A DNA stretch of 64,000 bases from Brachionus plicatilis (taxonomy: Eukaryota; Rotifera; Eurotatoria; Ploima; Brachionidae). Positions 10,691-19,395 of the stretch are shown piece by piece. A program made the translations under genes and the position numbers. The first letter of the stretch is position 1; each line of letters starts with the position of its first letter. The stretch is taken from positions 1,029,784 through 1,093,783 of the forward strand of contig QEOQ01000041.1 in assembly GCA_010279815.1 (NCBI GenBank), read 5' to 3'. Below the pieces are notes generated by a model that saw only the letters and a list, made by a program, of their open reading frames with translations, was not told where the DNA came from and ran no database searches.

Positions 10691-10743
10691 GACAATACTA
10701 AAAACCCCATTTTTTGTCCGTAAGCATTCTGGCGCGAGTTAGG

Positions 10744-10825
10744 CATTTTAATATAAGCTTACGTAATTTTTCGAAAAATTACATCTACTAATATTCGCGC
10801 AAGATTACGTAAGCTTACTAAAATG
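10744..10825. repeat. Imperfect palindrome
   Basis: The ends cattttaatataagcttacg and, reversed, cattttagtaagcttacg fold back on each other around a small aatttttcgaaaaatt core. A diverged version is present in the right arm near 26300-26390. It may be a very old fold-back element; no target duplication is visible. Confidence 0.4.
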
Positions 10826-11269
10826 TAAAATTAGTTAATTTAGGCCAATTCTGGGCCTCTAATAAAAGCACTGTATAATTCTAGAAATCTAATAAAATTA
10901 ATTATTAAAAATTGCTAATTCGTATGCAGAATCCATGCAAGGATCTGACCTAAAATATGAACAGACGTTCGCATAATTCCAATAATGCCCTTCGTGATTA
11001 AAAAATAACTGGGAATGAAAATTGGAGAAAAAATTTTAAATGATAAAAAATTAATTAAACTTAATTTGATTGATTTATATTAATTTTTTCCTTTAATTTA
11101 ATTTAGTTAATAAAGTTTTACAGGTTAATTATTTATTTTAACGACGAATTATTTTATTCCTAGTTAGTCACAGAAAAATGTTCTTATTTAAGTCTGTTTT
11201 TGAAATGCTGCTTGCTAGAATGATTACGAAGTAGTGTTGGCAATCGACTCCAATCGATTGACAAATTTA

Positions 11270-11459
11270 ATAAATCGATTAATTTTTTTTAGTCGATTAT
11301 TAATTCGATTAATTTTTTTTAGTCGATTATTAAATCGATTAATTTTTTTTAGTCGACTATTAAATCGATTAATTTTTTTTAGTCGACTATTAAATCGATT
11401 AATTTTTTCTAGTCGATTATTAAATCGATTTATTTTTTTTAGTCGACTATTAAATCGAT
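11270..11459. repeat. 30-bp minisatellite array
   Basis: About six units of 30 bp, each aattttttttagtcgattat plus taaatcgatt, with sites alternating between tcgattat and tcgactat. The array runs into the N gap, so the copy number is unknown; a last diverged unit is seen at 12250-12290. Confidence 0.9.
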
Positions 11460-12249
11460 NNNNNNNNNNNNNNNNNNNNNNNNNNNNNNNNNNNNNNNNN
11501 NNNNNNNNNNNNNNNNNNNNNNNNNNNNNNNNNNNNNNNNNNNNNNNNNNNNNNNNNNNNNNNNNNNNNNNNNNNNNNNNNNNNNNNNNNNNNNNNNNNN
11601 NNNNNNNNNNNNNNNNNNNNNNNNNNNNNNNNNNNNNNNNNNNNNNNNNNNNNNNNNNNNNNNNNNNNNNNNNNNNNNNNNNNNNNNNNNNNNNNNNNNN
11701 NNNNNNNNNNNNNNNNNNNNNNNNNNNNNNNNNNNNNNNNNNNNNNNNNNNNNNNNNNNNNNNNNNNNNNNNNNNNNNNNNNNNNNNNNNNNNNNNNNNN
11801 NNNNNNNNNNNNNNNNNNNNNNNNNNNNNNNNNNNNNNNNNNNNNNNNNNNNNNNNNNNNNNNNNNNNNNNNNNNNNNNNNNNNNNNNNNNNNNNNNNNN
11901 NNNNNNNNNNNNNNNNNNNNNNNNNNNNNNNNNNNNNNNNNNNNNNNNNNNNNNNNNNNNNNNNNNNNNNNNNNNNNNNNNNNNNNNNNNNNNNNNNNNN
12001 NNNNNNNNNNNNNNNNNNNNNNNNNNNNNNNNNNNNNNNNNNNNNNNNNNNNNNNNNNNNNNNNNNNNNNNNNNNNNNNNNNNNNNNNNNNNNNNNNNNN
12101 NNNNNNNNNNNNNNNNNNNNNNNNNNNNNNNNNNNNNNNNNNNNNNNNNNNNNNNNNNNNNNNNNNNNNNNNNNNNNNNNNNNNNNNNNNNNNNNNNNNN
12201 NNNNNNNNNNNNNNNNNNNNNNNNNNNNNNNNNNNNNNNNNNNNNNNNN
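11460..12249. other. Assembly gap (790 N)
   Basis: Unsequenced bases inside the minisatellite element, probably because the array could not be assembled. Confidence 0.99.
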
Positions 12250-12657
12250 TAAAGTTAGTCGATTATTGAATCGATTATTGATAATCGATTGCCAACACTA
12301 TTACGAAGTATGATTGCGAATCTTTAGGTAACAAGATGAATGGTCATCTCTTCAAAAAATGAACCAATTTAAATCACTATGATATTATACTTTATGAACT
12401 TTTGATAAAAATGAAAATTATTTGATTAAATACTTTTAGGATATTTAATTATCAGGGAAATTAACAAGTTGGTTTAGGCAATCTAATTTTTTTTAATTTT
12501 TTTTTCAATAAAATAAAAAAAGAAGTTATATTTAAAAAAAGATATTTTAATATTGATTGTCAATGGACCAGTAGTTTTTTATTTATTTAATTGTATTCAA
12601 ATTGATTTTTATTAAATGTTTGTAAAAAAATTCTTATTTAAAAAATATTAAAAGTGG

Positions 12658-15600
12658 TTATAATTTATATCTGTATCTGCCGTTTAACTTTTTTTTTTTC
12701 TTATTTAACAACTCCTTTTCTAATTCTTCTTTAGTGAAACAATCATCAATAGTTAAAAAAATCAAATAATTCTTAAGCACCATCAAAACCAAGTCTTGCA
12801 CCAATTGCGTATTTTTTCTAAAAGCCAGTCTCAAATTCTCACTATTCTGAATTAAATTCATGAAATTCTCATCCTCAATCAAATCACTCAAATCAAAGTA
12901 CAACAATTTAAAACAGCTATAAATTATTTCCACAGCTCTTTCTTTTTCAAAATTTGAAATCTCAATTTTAACCAAATCTTCGGTTAATTTTACCACTTCT
13001 TTTTTAGTATTAAAATAATTTTTTTGCAACTTTGGCAAACCAGTATTATTCAAGTCTTCATCTTCATCGCTCGAATCCCGCTCAATCACTTCATCAGTTA
13101 AATAAGCCCTGCTGCATATTGTTCTCTGGCAAATCTTGCAGCTATTGTCCAAAAAAATAAAACAATCAATGCAGTAAAAACCGGTGCAATTATTGCTGTC
13201 ACATCTCATAAAATCATTGGCACTGAAAGAATCACCTGGCTCTGCCAAACAAGTCAAACAGTACTCAAACTCCGGAGGAAAATACTTCAAATAAATGGGC
13301 ATAAATTTTCCTTTATATTTACGTATTATACTTTTTAGGCCAACTCTTTCCACTGTTCCAAAGCAATAAAAAAATGAAATGACCATTATAGCAGTGTACA
13401 TACAATTAGCTATTGTCCAGGAAAAAAACTTCAGAATTCTCACCCAAAATTTGGCCTTTTCTTTTTTTCTTTCTATAAGTCCAATTGAGGAATACAGAGC
13501 CAACAATTTGGTGTACAACCAACTTGTTCGCTCCATGTCTCTGTCCGGATACACACATCCGCATAGAAGACAACGCAGTCGCTTTATATACGCCTGAAAA
13601 AAAGCTAGCAAATAAAGAATTAGAATGCTGTATGTGAGAACTTTTCTGGCACTAGGGTCAGCGGGAAAGAGTCTTGGCAAACACTTTTGATTGTCTAGCT
13701 TTAAATTGGCATCCTGCTGGTCTTGAAACATGTGGAAAATTCGTCTGTAGGTGGCGCCTAGAAATCCATCATTTTTAATGGTCATTTTGGAATTGTCTTT
13801 GTCCGAGTACTCGATGTTGACATGTGTATTCGAGTAAATGTACTGATTAGCTCCAACAATTGCCATTTCGAACAAGATAGAAATTAAGACAGGAAGTAAA
13901 AGAAGAGTTAGATTTATGGTAGACTGTATGGTCACTTGGCGTTCTTTGTTGGTCAGACTTAGAGAAAACAGTTCAGTGTAGCCAATTTTGATCAATGGAT
14001 TTAGTGGAAGGACAGACGGCAGTTTTTTGACCTTCCGGTTATGATCAATTTCATAGAATTTAACTCCAATTAAATAATTGTTAAAGTTGTCGCGCTTCAG
14101 GTATTTAGAGTGAAATTTAACTGCACTATAGATCAAAAAAATAAACGAAATGGGAAATAGAAAATTTATTTTTACCAAATAAGTGTTCACTTTTTCCAAA
14201 CGATGGCGGTAAATTTGGGCCACAGTGAGCACATTTTTTTTCAATGGCTTGTCATCTGTCACATTTTCTTGTTCCTCAATCACTTCAAATCTAAACTCGT
14301 CCTTTAAGCTTTCAACTCGTTGTTTAACTTCGCTTTTTAGGTCTTTTTTCAAATTTCTGTAGTATGTCTTGGCTTTTTTGTAGGGCGCTTTGATACTGTC
14401 AAAAGACGGACAGGCTAATTTTTCTAGTTTTTTACAATACAATTTAAACGAGTACTCAGCAACCAACGAGTACACATGATAGTAATAAAAAAGCATTCCT
14501 TTCAGAAAGTAATAGACTTTCTTTGGCATTAGGTGCTTTAGGGCGCATTTTTCGTACAATTTACTTATTAAATAGGTACAATTAGTTGATATATTGCCGA
14601 ACAAGTTAATGTTCATTACTTCAATTTTCTTAAGATACTGGTATGATTTGTTGATGTATTTGACATTATTGTCCATCACTTTTTTCACTGTGTCAAGAGA
14701 ATCCTCCACATTTTCTCCAACTTGACGCATATAGTTCACCTTTTCCTGAAAATCGTGGTAAGCAGAATCGCCACGAACTAACTTTTTGGTCTGTTCACTC
14801 ATCATTTTTTTGTTACAACTATATGTTTCTTGCAGAATGTCCAGATTGTCCAAAGCATTGGGCAGCACGTACTTGGTGCACAAACTGTAGCAGTTCATCA
14901 GGATAATGCCGCGTCCGCGGTTCGATGCCATGAACGGAATGATGAGCAAAACAATGCAGCGAAACTTGGCATTATCAAAAACCAGGCCAAACGACAAGAT
15001 TAAAAAAATAATTACTATTAAAAAAGTAGCTAGAATGGCCCTGATTTGAACAATGTGTTTCACATACAAAAAAATAGTGTATGTCAAAAGACAAGTGGCT
15101 GCCAGTCCGGTCAAAGATTTGACAGTTTTATTCAAAATACTTGAGTCAGAGACAAGCAAATTGAAAATTTTAAATTTGTAGCGCTTTTCCATATCGGCTT
15201 TGTAGACCAAAGCTGGAAAAAATAATTTGATAATGACACATTTGCCCACTAGTCTAAAATTTCCATCAAAGTTAGCATCATCAATGGCCTTAAGGCTAGA
15301 TCTATTTTTTAGAAGGTTTTTTTTTCTGTCATAATTAAGCGAATAGGTTCCTATTTTGAGACGAAATTTTATTAGGTCCAAATCGGAGAAAATATTGAAA
15401 AAATGAGTTTTGGCTAAATCGATGACAGATTCGATGAGCATTTCGATTTCGGTGGCGAAAAGATCATCGATTTGGCTAAGATATTTTTTCAAACATTCAT
15501 CAGAGAGCATCCTTTGGGCCACTTGTTTTTCGACGTTTTCCAGCACATTTCTTTTTATCTTAATGCCTGAGTCCCTGAGTGTGTCAACGTCGGTGTAAAT

Positions 15601-15834
15601 TTCGTTTCGTTTAAGGTACTTTAAATGAACATAAAGATTAATGGTCAAAAATTCGATTATCACTCTACTGATTATATAATCTAGATTTTTTTCAACTGAA
15701 CAAATAATTTGGCTCTCAAATTCTAAACTAGAATCCACATCAGAATTTCTAGATTCTAAAGTGTCATCTACATTTTCTGTTGGATCATTCAATGTTTGAA
15801 TACATTCATCAAAATTTAGAGATTTTCTCATCAT
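12658..15834 (-). CDS. DCST1-like DC-STAMP-domain transmembrane protein, full length
   Basis: 1058 residues in one exon. Hydrophobic segments near residues 240-290 and again around 560, 660, 745 and 810 are membrane helices. The middle (about 430-830) fits the DC-STAMP-like domain, with CGCVYPDRD and a basic stretch before it. The C-terminus has a cysteine-rich RING-like module starting CLTC near residue 858 and ending in CKIC and C near 900. This order (helices, DC-STAMP domain, C-terminal RING-like) is that of DCST1/Sneaky/SPE-42-type proteins, which act on sperm in fertilisation; human DCST1 also has ubiquitin-ligase activity. Role here is inferred. The 5' half is unique to this arm; residues 504-1058 recur at 23884-25542. 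Confidence 0.85.
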   Translation of the reverse strand: MMRKSLNFDECIQTLNDPTENVDDTLESRNSDVDSSLEFESQIICSVEKNLDYIISRVIIEFLTINLYVHLKYLKRNEIYTDVDTLRDSGIKIKRNVLENVEKQVAQRMLSDECLKKYLSQIDDLFATEIEMLIESVIDLAKTHFFNIFSDLDLIKFRLKIGTYSLNYDRKKNLLKNRSSLKAIDDANFDGNFRLVGKCVIIKLFFPALVYKADMEKRYKFKIFNLLVSDSSILNKTVKSLTGLAATCLLTYTIFLYVKHIVQIRAILATFLIVIIFLILSFGLVFDNAKFRCIVLLIIPFMASNRGRGIILMNCYSLCTKYVLPNALDNLDILQETYSCNKKMMSEQTKKLVRGDSAYHDFQEKVNYMRQVGENVEDSLDTVKKVMDNNVKYINKSYQYLKKIEVMNINLFGNISTNCTYLISKLYEKCALKHLMPKKVYYFLKGMLFYYYHVYSLVAEYSFKLYCKKLEKLACPSFDSIKAPYKKAKTYYRNLKKDLKSEVKQRVESLKDEFRFEVIEEQENVTDDKPLKKNVLTVAQIYRHRLEKVNTYLVKINFLFPISFIFLIYSAVKFHSKYLKRDNFNNYLIGVKFYEIDHNRKVKKLPSVLPLNPLIKIGYTELFSLSLTNKERQVTIQSTINLTLLLLPVLISILFEMAIVGANQYIYSNTHVNIEYSDKDNSKMTIKNDGFLGATYRRIFHMFQDQQDANLKLDNQKCLPRLFPADPSARKVLTYSILILYLLAFFQAYIKRLRCLLCGCVYPDRDMERTSWLYTKLLALYSSIGLIERKKEKAKFWVRILKFFSWTIANCMYTAIMVISFFYCFGTVERVGLKSIIRKYKGKFMPIYLKYFPPEFEYCLTCLAEPGDSFSANDFMRCDSNNCTGFYCIDCFIFLDNSCKICQRTICSRAYLTDEVIERDSSDEDEDLNNTGLPKLQKNYFNTKKEVVKLTEDLVKIEISNFEKERAVEIIYSCFKLLYFDLSDLIEDENFMNLIQNSENLRLAFRKNTQLVQDLVLMVLKNYLIFLTIDDCFTKEELEKELLNKKKKKLNGRYRYKL

Positions 15835-17036
15835 TTTCGAGATTAATCAAAAATAAAATATTTTAGTTTTTTTTTTATTTATTTTCATATTTGGCGCTTT
15901 AATATTCTTAATTGTGTAAATAATATGTTTGGTAGAAGAAGTCATCTTTAATTAAGCAATTGTCAAAAGCGTTAAATAAAGTACTGTACATACAAATAAT
16001 TTCTTCTTCCGTAAATTCTTCTTCATCTAAGAAGAACAGGAAGAAGAAAGGATAAAGAAACATCGAAGTTAGTTTTAAAATGTATTAAAAAAAAGTGTTG
16101 TACTAGGCAATTGTGTATCAAAGTAGTTCTGAGTTGAGTTCCACAGCTCTTGAAGGTTTCTAGGTCTTCTTTATTTTTTTATCTTCTGATATGAGATGCA
16201 ATAATTTTTATCCTGTCAAAAAACGTTTAAGACCGAGAATTTTATCTAAAAAATAATTATTAATTCTGCATTTATCTTAAAACTTACGAATTAATGCGGC
16301 ATTTAAGGTTGAAATTTTTAACTTAATTTCAAATTTTGTTCGTAAAAGATTTACTGTGTTATGATTTTTAAAAAATTTCAAAATTGTCATATTTAATGAA
16401 GAAAAAATGCAACTTTTGTAATTTCTTTATGAAAAACGTATTTGTTATTAGGAATAATTTGGATTATTTTTTCCTTTTATTATTTTTCCAAGTATTTTCT
16501 TTTATTTTTTGTTTTTCAAAAGTCATAAAGACAAAGTCAAGTTAAATCTTCATGTATTTTTTGAATCAAATTTACATTTCTTTTTAGCACTAGATGTCAT
16601 ATATACACTAATTTCGGCGGTGAAGTTTGTAGGAAAAACTGTTGCGAAATATATTTTATATAATTGAATCCCAATTGAAAATCAATTATCATTTTAAAAA
16701 TAACTATCCAAAATTTTCAAAGATTATTTATTTAACATAAACAAGAGAAAAATAAAATAAATCTTGATATTTTGAAGAATAGTCGAATATTGATAAAAAC
16801 AGTGCTTAATATTTAGTTTTTTTAAAATTTTATTCAAACAACCTAATTTTTTTTTGCTTTAAAAATTTTATAGAAACAATTCGTTTTTTATTTTAAAAAT
16901 ATTTTACATTGATTTGATTTTTCTTATTCTAATTTTTAATTTATAAATTCGAATTATATTCGAGTCAGAAATCATTTTTAATAGTTAAGCATAGAAAATA
17001 GCTGAAAAAAAATTTTTATGCGGAAATTTTGTTTAA
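15835..17036. other. Upstream DNA of the DCST1-like gene
   Basis: AT-rich, no coding or RNA feature recognised. The promoter of the minus-strand gene must lie here, but no TATA or initiator motif stands out from the A/T background. Confidence 0.4.
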
Positions 17037-17655
17037 CACTAGATGCCCCAAAATTTCAAACTACTAGAATCACCAAAACGAGTCATTTTGACTCGTAATG
17101 AAAATTAAGGAATCAATTATATATTTTATGTCCAAATTCATTTAAATTATTAAATTAGTTGAAAAGAAATAGTAAATTAATAAATTTTAGACTTTTCTTA
17201 GGCCTTATAAAATATCCATGGTCAATCACACTTTTTACAAATTATCTCTTTTTCTTTTGAACAATATCCACACCCTTCTTATTAACATTTTGAACAAAAA
17301 TTTGTCGCTTTTTAATTACTACTTAAACGAATTTGAACAAATTTTTTTATTTTAATTTAGAAAGTTATCCTTATTTTTAATGCTGAAAAAAAATTATGCT
17401 CAAAAAAAAAAAAATTAGACTTTAGCGGCCAAACACCGAAAAAAGAGTCTTTTTGACTCGTTGGTGCTTCTAGTAGTAAATACTTGATTTGGCACAAAGA
17501 CAAATTTTTTTGAATTTAAATTTAGTTAATTTAGAAAGTTTTTCTTATTTTTATGCTGATAAAAAAAATTTTGTGGTCAAATAACAAAAATTGACTTTGA
17601 TTTTAGCGGCCAAAATTCGTAAAAGAATCTTTTTGACTCGTTGGTGCTTCTAGTG
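17037..17655. mobile_element. piggyBac-like MITE
   Basis: Flanked by TTAA on both sides (17033-17036 and 17656-17659), the target of piggyBac elements. The left end begins CACTAGATGCCCC; the right end, reversed, begins CACTAGAAGCACCAACGAGTC minus its last base, so both ends share CACTAGA and later ctagaa..cacc. Two more copies of the subterminal motif with gactcgttggtgcttctag lie inside (about 17062-17096 and 17452-17474). There is no transposase. The ends are not perfectly matched over their length, so family assignment is moderate. Confidence 0.65.
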
Positions 17656-17659
17656 TTAA

Positions 17660-18408
17660 CTTTAAAATTTCTTAAATGTAAACGAGTCAATTCTATGGAC
17701 ATTTCTAGTAAAATTAGATTAGTATAAATACAAAAAAATAAAAAAATATATTCCAAATAAAAATTTATTAAATAATTTGAAAAAAAAGAATTAAAAAAAG
17801 CTTAAATTAGGAATTTATCCTTTTTTTGAGTACAATTTCAAAATTATTTTTAGGCCTCCTAACAATAATTTCAATTAATTCTAATTTATTAGGGCAAATT
17901 GAAGTTTAAGATCAAAATCAAAAGATCAAAATATAAATTTTAATATTTTATTTAAATAAAAGAGAAAAATATTTTTTTTTCCAAGAAATTACTTGACATG
18001 TCATGTCAAGTTTATTTTCATATATAAAATTTTAAAAATATTCCTTTTTATTGAACTTAAATAGGTTTAAATATTTTAATTGATTTTAATGAAAATTTAC
18101 TTTTAAAGACAAAAAATTTCACTGTTTTTAAATTAAAAATTTATTTAAGTGGAAAAATAAAATTATTTTAGTTTGAATGAATGGATATAAAAGTAACAAA
18201 TTTGAATTTGTGAATTAACTTAACTTGAATTATTTAAATTATTGATTGTTTTTGTTAAATAGGTTAGAGATCAATCATTTTGATGTTTATTTGATAATGA
18301 ACCATTATTAGACATAACATGTCTAGTAATTTTTAGTATTTATTTCTTAAAAATTATTTAAATTATTAGATTATTTAAGCTTTAAAATTTTAAATGATCC
18401 TTTTGATC
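17660..18408. other. Non-coding DNA
   Basis: No gene seen. A short perfect palindrome acttgacatgtcatgtcaag lies near 17992-18011. The rest is low-complexity A/T. Confidence 0.4.
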
Positions 18409-19118
18409 TTAAAATTTGATCTGAAACTTCAATTTGCCTTTATTAGGTGTATTTTTTGATGGAAAAATTTCAAAATTAAGCAATAGCTTACTCAAAGCAA
18501 TCTTAGACTCAAGCATTGAAAATTGCATACCAATGCAGTTACGGGGTCCATTTCCAAAAGCCATAAATACCAAAGGATTCCTTTTAGTATCTCAAATGAA
18601 TCTCAAAGGATGAAATTCATTTGGATCAACAGGTCCCCAAAGCTCAGGATCAAAATGCAAACTCATCACATCAACCACTATTACTGTGTCCTCTGGTATA
18701 TCTATTCCTTTAACCACAGTTGATTTGGTACATCGCCGACCAACAGCTCTTAAAATGAAAATGTTTAATAAATTTAATTGTTAATTAGAACCTTTTTAAA
18801 AATAAAAAAGGATATCTTACGTATTAACAATTGGATAGATTCTTAATACTTCTTTAATGAACCAGTCTAAATACTCAATCTTTTGAACACTATCAGGATT
18901 TATATCATCCTCAGAATCAAACTCAGACTTCAACAAGTCCTATAATTTTTGCTGTTCTTCACTATTATTTGCTAGAATAAAGCTTGCATACGTCAAAGTG
19001 GTACTAGTGGTCTCGTAACCAGCAAACATGAACAGCATCAAATTCATTTTTATTTCCTTGACAAAAAACTAATCATTACTATAACCTTTTGGCGCCCACT
19101 TTTGAACTGTGACAGAAG
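18409..19118 (-). pseudogene. Cytochrome P450 (CYP3-clan-like) pseudogene, C-terminal half
   Basis: The minus strand encodes the P450 I-helix FAGYETTSTTLTYAS, the K-helix KEVLRIYP (ExxR), the PERF-region analogue FHPLRF and the haem-binding loop FGNGPRNCIG with its cysteine, then a tail ending at TAA (18409-18411). A 72-bp intron (18749-18820, GTAAG...AAG) lies between YPIVNT and VGRRC and splices in frame. Three in-frame stops are visible: one before FFVKEIK, one after EEQQKL and one after LRFI. The N-terminal half is absent. The motif set resembles CYP3-clan monooxygenases. It is dead as written unless the stops are sequencing errors. A LINE lies immediately upstream and may have interrupted it. 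Confidence 0.85.
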
Positions 19119-19361
19119 CTAATTAAACAAACAAAATTTCATGTATTTTGGTAGCTTAGAAAATTTGATGATGAGTTTCACCCCATAACCCAGGAGTAGT
19201 TAACGGGGTTTGACATTAATGAATTCAAAAAAAAAATTTTATTTTAATTTTAGAAGAAAAATGCTTGAAATTTTTTCACACCATTTTTTGTATAATTTTA
19301 GTTGAAGATTTCAAAAATGAAGTGACTTTTTAAAAAAAAACATTGTTTGATCTTGATTTTG
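19119..19361. other. DNA between P450 relic and LINE 3' end
   Basis: Probably the rest of a P450 intron: a polypyrimidine-AG (minus strand, near 19119-19120) precedes the relic's first visible exon. No further P450 exon was recognised before the LINE tail. Confidence 0.4.
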
Positions 19362-19377
19362 AGTAGTAGTAGTAGTA
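19362..19377 (-). repeat. (ACT)n tail of the LINE
   Basis: Five to six trinucleotides directly after the 3' UTR, marking the 3' end of the element. Confidence 0.8.
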
Positions 19378-19395
19378 TTTAAACTGCGACATGGC

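Larger units (their letters stand above)
9412..11231. other. Intergenic DNA with a LINE relic and a palindrome
   Basis: Apart from the LINE relic (9780-10690) and the palindrome (10744-10825), nothing is recognisable. The open frame at 10164-10439 is not conserved in the other arm, where about 245 bp of the matching block is missing, and it is rejected as a gene. Confidence 0.5.
11232..12300. mobile_element. hAT-like element filled with a 30-bp minisatellite; left arm only
   Basis: The ends are perfect 16-bp inverted repeats (TAGTGTTGGCAATCGA and its complement), flanked by the 8-bp duplication ttacgaag (11224-11231 and 12301-12308). The right arm has one cttcgtaa (25897-25904), an empty site. 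The interior visible on the left is a tandem array of a 30-bp unit, and 790 bases (11460-12249) are N. The open frame running across it exists only because the unit is a multiple of three; it is not a gene. True length is uncertain because of the gap. Confidence 0.88.

Noticed and set aside
11234..12313. 359-codon open frame with a repeated LNRLIFFSRL pattern
   Set aside because: It is the translation of a 30-bp minisatellite plus 790 N; it stays open only because the unit is a multiple of three, and it lies within a transposon absent from the other arm.
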